Shown here piece by piece: positions 1 through 5,992 of a stretch of 6,255 nucleotides of DNA. How positions within the stretch are numbered: the stretch's first letter is position 1; every line of letters starts with the position of its first letter. Under the pieces are notes generated by a model. That model worked only from the letters and a program-made list of their open reading frames with translations. It did not search any database and was not told the DNA's origin. The stretch is from Persephonella sp. (GTDB lineage: Bacteria; Aquificota; Aquificia; Aquificales; Hydrogenothermaceae), in NCBI GenBank assembly GCA_027058925.1, contig JALTAS010000002.1, positions 1 to 6,255 of the forward strand, given 5' to 3'. The translations under genes and the position numbers were made by a program.

Positions 1-408
1 GTTTTCGCAGTATTCGTAATTCTTCTTTATTTTATCTGCCATATACTGAATTACCTCAAAAGATAGATCAGAACTTTTCCTGACAAGATTTAAAAACTCA
101 TCTGATCTGAATTTAAGTATCTCTCCATCTGTTTCCATTTCAGCAGAAAAAGGGAATTCTATCCTTTTAAAAACAGCAAACTCACCAATAAACGCCTTCG
201 GCAGGATATAGTTCAGTGTAACCTCTTTTCCGTTATTAGCTGTTGTTTTGTATATCTTTACAACACCATTAATTAGATAATATACAAAATTGGGAGGATC
301 CCCCTCTAAAAAAAGAATGTCTCCTTTTTTTCTTTCTTCCAACTGGGATATTTTTTCAAGAACCTTTAGTTCAGTGACTGTGGCTGATTTAAATATTTTG
401 TTTAGCAT
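1..408 (-). CDS. Crp/Fnr-family transcriptional regulator, N-terminal effector domain (partial, C-terminus beyond window)
   Basis: Translation of the minus strand from the ATG at 408 gives 136 uninterrupted residues to the window edge. They match the cNMP-binding-like beta-roll of Crp/Fnr regulators: a KKGDILFLEGDPP stretch (about 27-39), YYLINGVVKIYK (43-54), then FIGEFAVFK (73-81), and the start of the long dimerisation helix (about 112-133). The helix-turn-helix is outside the window. There is no N-terminal cysteine cluster, so it is not an O2-sensing 4Fe-4S Fnr; the only Cys is residue 134. At the position where Crp has the Arg that holds the cAMP phosphate (RSA) the sequence reads FSA (87-89), so cAMP binding is unlikely. 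A GGAGGG Shine-Dalgarno lies 9 nt upstream, and two ATGs further upstream are out of frame. Because it diverges from the nos operon, a Dnr/NNR-like NO- or redox-responsive activator of nos is a reasonable inference, but the ligand is unknown. Confidence 0.88.
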   Translation of the reverse strand, partial: MLNKIFKSATVTELKVLEKISQLEERKKGDILFLEGDPPNFVYYLINGVVKIYKTTANNGKEVTLNYILPKAFIGEFAVFKRIEFPFSAEMETDGEILKFRSDEFLNLVRKSSDLSFEVIQYMADKIKKNYEYCEN

Positions 409-457
409 CCGCCTCAACCCTCCATTGGGTCATATAATCAGTAGAATATTATTAACC

Positions 458-473
458 TGTGATGAAATTTACA
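458..473. promoter_or_regulatory. Crp-like inverted repeat, possible second Crp/Fnr-family operator
   Basis: TGTGA-TGAAAT-TTACA differs from the Crp dyad TGTGA-N6-TCACA at one base. It lies about 50 bp upstream of the minus-strand regulator start, so it could serve that gene, for example in autoregulation. The regulator beside it lacks the cAMP-contacting Arg, so classical cAMP-Crp control is not implied. A chance match in AT-rich DNA is possible. Confidence 0.3.
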
Positions 474-493
474 TAATTAATCTGGATCAATCC

Positions 494-507
494 TTGATGT
501 CTGTCAA
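494..507 (+). promoter_or_regulatory. Fnr/Dnr/NNR-type binding box upstream of the cytochrome-nosZ operon
   Basis: The sequence reads TTGAT-GTCT-GTCAA. This is the 14-bp dyad TTGAT-N4-ATCAA of Fnr/Anr with the GTCAA right half often seen in Dnr/NNR sites controlling denitrification genes. The centre is at 500.5, about 68 bp before the cytochrome ATG. A class II position (centre at -41.5) would put the transcription start near 542, leaving a leader of about 27 nt, which is plausible. Binding is inferred from motif and context only, and the adjacent minus-strand Crp/Fnr protein is the obvious candidate binder. Confidence 0.7.
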
Positions 508-533
508 TGCAAGCATGGTTTACAGATACTAAC

Positions 534-559
534 TTGATTATGGAACTATTGATAATGGA
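534..559 (+). repeat. Imperfect 11-bp direct repeat (TTGATWATGGA) with a 15-nt period
   Basis: TTGATTATGGA (534-544) and TTGATAATGGA (549-559) agree at 10 of 11 bases, separated by 4 nt. The second copy runs into the GGAGG Shine-Dalgarno (557-561) of the cytochrome gene. Each copy begins with TTGAT, the half-site of the box at 494-507. Function is unknown; it may be a local duplication or extra half-sites. Confidence 0.5.
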
Positions 560-568
560 GGTATAACT

Positions 569-928
569 ATGAAAAATTTCCTGGTAGCGGTAGCAGCAGC
601 AGGAGTAGTATTAACAGGGGCTTTAGCAGATACTACAAAAGAGGTTGAGAAACTGGCAAAACAGTACGGTTGTAGTGGATGTCATGCTGTTGACAAGGCG
701 AAGGCAGGACCACCTTACAGAATAATAGCAAAAGAATACAAAGGGAAACCCAATGCAAAGGAAACTCTGGTAAAAAGCATTTTAGGCGGATCTATGATGA
801 AATGGCAGATGAAAGGGAGAAAGTACAAAATAAAAATAAAAATGGCGTATATGCCTGCACAACATGGTGTAAATAAACAGCAGGCTGAAAAAATTGTTGA
901 TTTAATCTTGAAGTTAGATACCAAGTAA
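569..928 (+). CDS. Periplasmic class I c-type cytochrome, candidate electron donor to NosZ
   Basis: The 119-residue product has a Sec signal peptide (about 1-20, likely cleaved after ALA), a CSGCH haem-attachment motif at 35-39 (Cys35, Cys38, His39) and a probable distal axial Met95 in YMPAQ. Its size, single haem and C-terminal helix fit a c551/c552-like monohaem cytochrome. The start is supported by GGAGG at 557-561, 7 nt before the ATG. It is the first gene of the operon, and its stop lies 15 nt before nosZ, whose Shine-Dalgarno follows the stop after 2 nt. Co-transcription with nosZ suggests it feeds electrons to CuA, which is inference from context. An oddity is a very basic stretch (about 78-91, with seven Lys or Arg) between the conserved Trp79 and the axial Met, where many c551-type proteins have only a few residues. 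The exact subfamily cannot be fixed by eye. Confidence 0.92.
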   Translation: MKNFLVAVAAAGVVLTGALADTTKEVEKLAKQYGCSGCHAVDKAKAGPPYRIIAKEYKGKPNAKETLVKSILGGSMMKWQMKGRKYKIKIKMAYMPAQHGVNKQQAEKIVDLILKLDTK

Positions 929-943
929 AAGGAGGGAAGAGTT

Positions 944-2902
944 ATGAAATCCAAGGTTAAGCTGGCGCTGTTTTCAGCGGTGGCTGCCGGGATTGTGTCA
1001 CTGCCTTCAATGGCACAAAGCCCGGCAGAAAAGGTTTATGTCCCGCATGGAAAGCATGATGAATTTTATGCATTTTTATCTGGAGGTTATAACGGTCAGC
1101 TCAGCGTTTATGGACTTCCATCAGGAAGGTTGCTTAAAGTTATACCTGTTTTTTCCGTATTCCCAATGAACGGATATGGATATTCTGAAGAAACAAAAGC
1201 TATGCTTATGACCAGTCACGGATTTATCCCATGGGGGGATACTCACCATCCAGAACTATCACAGACAAATGGAGTGCCTGATGGAAGATGGATATTTATC
1301 AATGAAAACAACACACCAAGGGTAGCAAGGATTGATTTAAAAACATTTGAAACAACAGAGATACTTGAGATACCTTTCTCAGGAGGTAACCACGCATCAG
1401 CATTTACCACTCCTGACACAAAATATATAACAGCAGCAACAAGGTTCTCTGTGCCAATACCACAGAAAGATGTTCCAATAGCAGAGTACAAAAAGTATTT
1501 TAAAGGTACTCTGACATTTATAAGAGCTGACAAACCTGGAAAAATGGATATAGCATTCCAGGTTCTGGTTCCTGGTTTTGACTATGACCTTGCACATTGT
1601 GGAAAAGGACCCTCTTACGGATGGTGTTTCTTCACATCATATAATTCAGAGCAAGCACACACACTTCTTGAGATAAACGCCTCCATGAAAGATAAAGACT
1701 ACATAGCAGCGGTAAACTTCAAAAGAGCTGAAGAATGTATAGCACAGGGTAAATACAAAGAAGTAAAAACAAAGTATGCCCATAACTATAGACCTGATGA
1801 AGGTGATAGAATAGCAAGGACAGAATGGAAAACAAGCGTAAAATGGATAATTCCTAAAGAATGTCCTGGAGTAGTTTACTTCCTACCAACTCCAAAATCT
1901 CCACACGGTGTAGATGTAACACCTGACGGAAATTACATAATCGGTGGTGGTAAACTTGCAACAGTAATCCCTATACACTCATTTGAAAAAATGATTAACG
2001 CCATCAAGAACAAACAGTTTGCAGGAGAAATTGATGGAATACCTGTTCTGAAATATGAAGCTATCAACCACTGTGAAATTCCAAACCCATGTCTTGGACC
2101 TTTGCACACAGAGTTTGATGGAAGAGGACATGCATTCACTTCATGTTTTATATCCTCTGATGTTGTTTATTACGACTACAAAAAATGTAAGGTTCTTGGA
2201 CATGTTCCAACATACTACTCTGTTGGACACCTGATGATCCCGGGAGGAGATTCTGCAAAACCATGGGGTAAATATCTCCTGCCTATGAACAAAATAACAA
2301 AAGATGTTTTCCTTCCAACAGGTCCAGAACTTCCACATGCAGGACAGCTTTACGACATCTCTGCAAATGTTGAAAATACTAAACCACAGTTTCTCCTTGA
2401 TCTTACAGAGCTTGGAGAACCACACTATGCACAGGCTATACCTGCAAGCATCCTTGAACCTAAATCACTGAAAATTTTTGAACTTGAGAAGAACACTCAC
2501 CCATATGCCACAAAATCTGAAGAAGAAGCTAAAGTAGTAAGAAAAGGAAATATTGTTCATGTTTATATGACAGCGATCAGATCTCACTTCACACCTGACA
2601 ATATAGAAGGTATTAAAGTAGGTGATACTGTTTATTTCCATGTTACAAATATTGAGCAAGACTGGGATATACCTCACGGATTTGCTGTATATGGAGCAAG
2701 AACATCAAACCTCCTTATAATGCCTGGAGAAACTCTCACACTCAAATGGAAACCTGAAAAACCAGGAGTATTCCCATTCTACTGTACAGACTTCTGTTCT
2801 GCTCTACACCAGGAAATGCAGGGTTATGTAAGAGTATCTCCAAAAGGCTCTAATGTGCCAATTAAGTATGGAACAGGAGAAGAAATGCACACAGTAAAAT
2901 AA
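944..2902 (+). CDS. nosZ: Nitrous oxide reductase NosZ, clade II (Sec-dependent)
   Basis: This is the periplasmic copper enzyme that reduces N2O to N2. The 652-residue product starts with a Sec-type signal (about 1-24, cleavage after SMA) and has no twin-arginine motif, a hallmark of clade II. The seven expected CuZ histidines can be placed: His101 and His102 (DTHHP), His150 (GNHASAF), His321 (SPHGVDV), His388 (GPLHTEFDGRG), His429 (VGHL) and His494 (GEPHYAQ). The C-terminal cupredoxin domain (about 530-635) holds the CuA site: His578 (IPHGF), Cys614, Cys618, His622 and Met625 in CTDFC-x3-H-x2-M. The Trp that supplies a backbone carbonyl to CuA in clade I enzymes is Asp616 here, as in clade II sequences I recall. 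Extra cysteines (219, 228, 265, 307, 377, 383, 401, 415) lie in the propeller region. GGAGG at 931-935 is 8 nt from the ATG. All ligands are present, so the enzyme looks functional. Confidence 0.98.
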   Translation: MKSKVKLALFSAVAAGIVSLPSMAQSPAEKVYVPHGKHDEFYAFLSGGYNGQLSVYGLPSGRLLKVIPVFSVFPMNGYGYSEETKAMLMTSHGFIPWGDTHHPELSQTNGVPDGRWIFINENNTPRVARIDLKTFETTEILEIPFSGGNHASAFTTPDTKYITAATRFSVPIPQKDVPIAEYKKYFKGTLTFIRADKPGKMDIAFQVLVPGFDYDLAHCGKGPSYGWCFFTSYNSEQAHTLLEINASMKDKDYIAAVNFKRAEECIAQGKYKEVKTKYAHNYRPDEGDRIARTEWKTSVKWIIPKECPGVVYFLPTPKSPHGVDVTPDGNYIIGGGKLATVIPIHSFEKMINAIKNKQFAGEIDGIPVLKYEAINHCEIPNPCLGPLHTEFDGRGHAFTSCFISSDVVYYDYKKCKVLGHVPTYYSVGHLMIPGGDSAKPWGKYLLPMNKITKDVFLPTGPELPHAGQLYDISANVENTKPQFLLDLTELGEPHYAQAIPASILEPKSLKIFELEKNTHPYATKSEEEAKVVRKGNIVHVYMTAIRSHFTPDNIEGIKVGDTVYFHVTNIEQDWDIPHGFAVYGARTSNLLIMPGETLTLKWKPEKPGVFPFYCTDFCSALHQEMQGYVRVSPKGSNVPIKYGTGEEMHTVK

Positions 2903-2915
2903 GGAGGTATAAAAT

Positions 2916-3500
2916 ATGAGCTGGATTTCTCGGGGGCTTATAGCCCTCGCTTCTTTAATAATGATAGGAATTTATTTTCAACCTTTATGGAAAATACGCC
3001 TTTATGCTCCACAGTATCCAGACGGATTGGGAATGATAATCTGGGTAAACAAAATAACAGGGAAAAATCCCCATGATCTCCAAAATATTAATCTTTTAAA
3101 CCACTACGTTGGAATGAAAAAAATAGATCCAAACTCTATTCCTGAACTCAAGATACTTCCTGTAATCTTTGGCTTCATGATATTTCTGGGGCTATTAACA
3201 GCTGTTACAGGGAGTAAAAAACTGCTGTATGCATGGGCTGTTTTAATAGTTTTAATAGGTGTAGCATCATTGATTGATTTCTGGTGGTGGGAGTACGATT
3301 ACGGACACAATCTTAATCCCCATGCACCGATTAAAATACCAGGAATGGCATACCAACCTCCTATGTTTGGCTGTAAACATCTGCTCAACTTCAAGGCGTG
3401 TGCATTTCCTTCAACAGGAACATATATACTTGCTGTTTCCGGTACTCTTGGTGTATTATCTGCATTTGTAGAATTTTTAAGAGGTAGAAAAAAAGCATGA
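2916..3500 (+). CDS. nosB: Four-helix membrane protein of clade II nos clusters (NosB-like)
   Basis: The 194-residue product has four probable membrane helices (about 7-25, 79-98, 102-122 and 168-187). Two polar stretches lie outside the membrane: 26-78, with APQYPDGL (31-38) and NHYVGMKKI (62-70), and 123-167, with YDYGHNLNPHAPIK and GMAYQPP. These motifs recall the uncharacterised membrane protein that follows nosZ in Bacteroidota and other clade II clusters, and by position it corresponds to nosB of Wolinella-type clusters. The symbol is used on that basis and homology to NosB itself is not proven. Its role in N2O respiration is not established; electron transfer from the quinol pool or support of copper maturation are suggestions. 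His, Met and Cys residues in the second polar stretch (His131, His136, Met144, Met150, Cys153, Cys162) could bind metal. AAGGAGG (2901-2907) overlaps the nosZ stop, and the 3' end overlaps nosL by 4 nt. Confidence 0.75.
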   Translation: MSWISRGLIALASLIMIGIYFQPLWKIRLYAPQYPDGLGMIIWVNKITGKNPHDLQNINLLNHYVGMKKIDPNSIPELKILPVIFGFMIFLGLLTAVTGSKKLLYAWAVLIVLIGVASLIDFWWWEYDYGHNLNPHAPIKIPGMAYQPPMFGCKHLLNFKACAFPSTGTYILAVSGTLGVLSAFVEFLRGRKKA

Positions 3501-3997
3501 AACTCCTCAAACTTTTAATGCTGATGGCTCCAGCAATTCTCTTTTTCATGTTTGCATCATGCGAAAGAGAAATAAAACCTGTACCTATTAATTATGGACA
3601 GGACGAATGCGATTACTGCAGGATGAAAATAACAGATCCAAGATACGGATCAGAGCTTATTTTAAAAACCGGGAAGGTTTACAAGTTTGACAGTATAGAA
3701 TGTCTTACAGCATTTTTTATTCAGAATAAGGGAAAAATGAAGATACATTCTTTGTGGGTTCCAGACTTTGTTACAAAAAAGTTCATACCTGCTGAAAAAG
3801 CTATATATCTACACACAAAAGGGCTTCCAAGTCCAATGGGAATGAACCTTACAGCTTTTGAAAAAAAAGAAGAGCTTGAAAAGGTTAAAGAAAAATACGG
3901 TGGAGAAGTGTTAAACTGGGAGCAGGTTATTGATCTTGTAAAAAAACAGTGGATAGAGAAAAAACATAAAATGAAAATGAATCATATGAACATGTAA
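3497..3997 (+). CDS. nosL: NosL, outer-face copper-carrier lipoprotein
   Basis: NosL binds Cu(I) and delivers it to the NosDFY complex for assembly of the NosZ copper centres. The 166-residue product begins with a lipoprotein signal, with a lipobox ending FASC so that Cys22 would be lipidated. The family motif ECDYCRM (37-43) contains the metal-binding Cys38, Cys41 and Met43. FDSIECL (about 64-70) and PMGMNLTAF (about 112-120) are further NosL signatures. The C-terminus has an extra tail (about 155-166) alternating Lys, His and Met (two His, four Met), which looks like an added copper-binding element. The start codon overlaps the preceding stop as ATGA. The nearest GAGG lies 12 nt upstream, so translational coupling is likely. 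Length is close to the usual NosL size, the tail being the main addition. Confidence 0.95.
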   Translation: MKLLKLLMLMAPAILFFMFASCEREIKPVPINYGQDECDYCRMKITDPRYGSELILKTGKVYKFDSIECLTAFFIQNKGKMKIHSLWVPDFVTKKFIPAEKAIYLHTKGLPSPMGMNLTAFEKKEELEKVKEKYGGEVLNWEQVIDLVKKQWIEKKHKMKMNHMNM

Positions 3998-3998
3998 A

Positions 3999-5276
3999 AT
4001 GAAAAAACTCCTCTGTATAAATATACTGTTTTTTATTACCTTTACTTTTCCACATGCGAAAACAATAACAGTCTGCCCAGACTGTAAGATATCCTCAATA
4101 AAAAAAGCCCTTCAGATCGCCAACGATGGAGATACCATCCTTATAAAAAAAGGGATTTATAAAGAGGGGAATATACTGATCAAAAAATCTGTAAAGCTTA
4201 TCGGCGAAGGATACCCTGTAATAGATGGACAAAAAAAATACGAAGTCATCACAGTAAAAGCAAACAATGTAGTTGTCAAAGGTCTTGTCATTCAAAACTC
4301 AGGAAAAAGCGACATAGAGGACATAGCAGGAATAAAGTTTTTTAGAACAAAAAACTGCCGTATAGAGGACTGCATTTTGAAAAACAACTACTGGGGAATT
4401 TATTTTGCTGCTTCAAAAAATGGTATAATAAAAAATAATAAAGTTTTTGGCTCTGCAAAACTGAAATACCTGAAATCTGCTTTTGGAACAAGAATTGAAA
4501 CAAACTTCGGAAATGGTATTCATCTCTGGCACTGTAAAAACATGCTTATTGAATCAAACCATGTTAGAAATCATAGAGACGGCATTTATTTAGAGTTTGT
4601 TACAAACAGCACAATAATAAATAACATAAGCGAAAAAAACCTCAGATACGGTCTTCACTTTATGTTTTCACACAGAGACAATTATATAAACAACACATTT
4701 AGAAATAACGGTGCCGGCGTTGCTGTTATGTACACAAAATTTGTTTATATGGCTCACAACAAATTTGATTATAACTGGGGGATGGCATCTTACGGACTTT
4801 TACTGAAAGAGATCTATGATAGTTACATATACCACAATATTTTTTACAAAAACACAACAGCTATATTTGCAGACAACACAAACAGAACAGCTATAGAAGA
4901 AAATGATCTTATTGAAAACGGATGGGCTCTTAGAATATGGTCAAACTCCCAAAATAATACTTTTAAACATAACAACTTCATTGCAAACACATTTAATGTT
5001 GCAACAAACAGCTTTGAGAATCCAAACAAATACATAGAGAACTACTGGAGCGACTATAAAGGATACGATCTTAATGGAGACGGTATAGGAGATGTTCCTT
5101 ACAGACCTGTTTCTCTTTTTGGATATTTTACAGAAAATTATCCACTCTCAATAGTTTTAACAAGAAGCTTTTTTATATATCTGCTTGATTACACAGAAAG
5201 AAACTTTCCTATGATAATACCTTCAAAACTAACAGACAACAGACCATTGATGAGGAGATATGAATGGTCAAAATAA
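3999..5276 (+). CDS. nosD: NosD, periplasmic beta-helix copper-maturation factor
   Basis: NosD is the periplasmic right-handed beta-helix partner of the NosFY ABC transporter. In the known system it accepts copper from NosL and passes it towards NosZ. The 425-residue product has a Sec signal (about 1-20), the N-terminal SSIKKALQIANDGDTILIKKG stretch (32-52), and many degenerate Asn-rich parallel beta-helix turns between about 55 and 345. The strongly conserved NYWSDYKGYDLNGDG block (348-362) is followed by GIGDVPYRP. A hydrophobic C-terminal segment (about 383-397) may contact NosY. A CPDC pair (Cys26, Cys29) sits just after the signal peptide; it could bind metal or form a disulfide. The gene starts 1 nt after the nosL stop and has no recognisable Shine-Dalgarno, so it probably depends on re-initiation. 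It contains an A8 run (4231-4238) without disturbing the frame. Confidence 0.95.
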   Translation: MKKLLCINILFFITFTFPHAKTITVCPDCKISSIKKALQIANDGDTILIKKGIYKEGNILIKKSVKLIGEGYPVIDGQKKYEVITVKANNVVVKGLVIQNSGKSDIEDIAGIKFFRTKNCRIEDCILKNNYWGIYFAASKNGIIKNNKVFGSAKLKYLKSAFGTRIETNFGNGIHLWHCKNMLIESNHVRNHRDGIYLEFVTNSTIINNISEKNLRYGLHFMFSHRDNYINNTFRNNGAGVAVMYTKFVYMAHNKFDYNWGMASYGLLLKEIYDSYIYHNIFYKNTTAIFADNTNRTAIEENDLIENGWALRIWSNSQNNTFKHNNFIANTFNVATNSFENPNKYIENYWSDYKGYDLNGDGIGDVPYRPVSLFGYFTENYPLSIVLTRSFFIYLLDYTERNFPMIIPSKLTDNRPLMRRYEWSK

Positions 5277-5992
5277 AAAATCTGCATAAAAAATTTGGAA
5301 GACTTGAGGTTCTTAAAGGAATAAATATTGAACTGAAAAAAGGGCAAGTTGTTGCAATATTAGGTCCAAACGGATCAGGAAAAACCACACTGATAAAATC
5401 TATTTTAGGTCTTGTTATCCCCACATCAGGCGAAATATATGTAAAGGGAGAAAGTGCAACTCATAGCTGGAACTACAGAAAATATATTGGTTATATGCCC
5501 CAAACTGCAGTCTTTCCAGAAAATCTTACACTAAAGGAACTTATCAACATGCTTGTTGATATAAGGAAAGAGGGATATAATCCAAACATAAAAGAAAAAT
5601 TTATAAAAGGTTTTAAACTTCAGCAGTACATGGATAAAAAACTGAAAACATTATCAGGAGGAACAAAACAGAAGGTAAGTGCATTAATAACATTTATGTT
5701 TGATCCAGATCTTTACTTTCTTGATGAGCCTACAGTTGGGCTTGATCCTATATCAAGCAGTTTTTTAAAGGATAGGATAAGAGAACAGGCGGAAAGGAAC
5801 AGGCTTGTTGTTTTGACATCACATATAATGAGCGAGGTTGAAGAAATTGCTGATTATATAGTTTTCTTACTTGAGGGGATTGTTTATGTTCAGGGATCTG
5901 TAAAGGAGATAATTGAAAATTCAGGTGAAAAAAACTTAGAAAGGGCGATCGCAAAACTGATGGAGAAAGGGTATGGTTCTAAAACTGCTTAA
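5264..5992 (+). CDS. nosF: NosF, cytoplasmic ATPase of the NosDFY complex
   Basis: NosF powers the NosDFY complex that matures the CuZ site. The 242-residue product is a single ABC nucleotide-binding domain with every canonical motif: Walker A GPNGSGKT (34-41), Q-loop Gln80, signature LSGGTKQK (130-137), Walker B LYFLDEP (150-156) with catalytic Glu155, D-loop GLDP (159-162) and switch His187. Position between nosD and nosY, rather than the generic ABC domain, is what identifies it as NosF. The ATG lies 13 nt inside the 3' end of nosD and is preceded by AGGAG at 5253-5257 with a 6-nt gap, so it has its own good ribosome site and is also coupled. Length is normal for the family. Confidence 0.95.
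   Translation: MVKIKNLHKKFGRLEVLKGINIELKKGQVVAILGPNGSGKTTLIKSILGLVIPTSGEIYVKGESATHSWNYRKYIGYMPQTAVFPENLTLKELINMLVDIRKEGYNPNIKEKFIKGFKLQQYMDKKLKTLSGGTKQKVSALITFMFDPDLYFLDEPTVGLDPISSSFLKDRIREQAERNRLVVLTSHIMSEVEEIADYIVFLLEGIVYVQGSVKEIIENSGEKNLERAIAKLMEKGYGSKTA

Larger units (their letters stand above)
409..568. promoter_or_regulatory. Divergent intergenic control region between the regulator and the nos operon
   Basis: These 160 bp separate two divergent start codons and must hold both promoters. The region is AT-rich and contains an Fnr/NNR-type box at 494-507, a Crp-like inverted repeat at 458-473, and an imperfect direct repeat at 534-559 next to the cytochrome start. For the rightward promoter no strong sigma-70 hexamer stands out; GATACT (525-530) and GATTAT (536-541) each match TATAAT at four of six positions. 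For the leftward promoter an AT-rich stretch around 445-453 could serve as a -10. No gene-sized reading frame or RNA gene was recognised here. Confidence 0.8.

Noticed and set aside
290..532. Plus-strand open frame of about 80 codons across the left part of the window
   Set aside because: It runs antisense through the well-supported Crp/Fnr gene and into the control region, has no Shine-Dalgarno, and its protein resembles nothing recognisable.
409..568. Riboswitch or small RNA in the intergenic region
   Set aside because: No extended helices or known conserved motif could be made out by eye in the AT-rich sequence, and the likely leader is only some tens of nucleotides long.
944..1015. Twin-arginine signal on NosZ (expected for clade I)
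   Set aside because: The leader MKSKVKLALF has no RR pair; it is a plain Sec signal, consistent with clade II.
1243..2677. Several minus-strand open frames of 66-96 codons inside nosZ
   Set aside because: They lie opposite a clearly conserved gene, lack ribosome sites and have no recognisable protein character; they are shadows of the coding strand.
3274..3471. Second plus-strand frame inside the nosB-like gene
   Set aside because: It overlaps a gene with good membrane topology and family motifs, and it has no ribosome site of its own.
4231..4238. A8 run in nosD as a programmed frameshift or broken gene
   Set aside because: The frame stays open and conserved on both sides of the run, and no alternative frame product or stimulatory structure is apparent; A-rich runs are common in this DNA.
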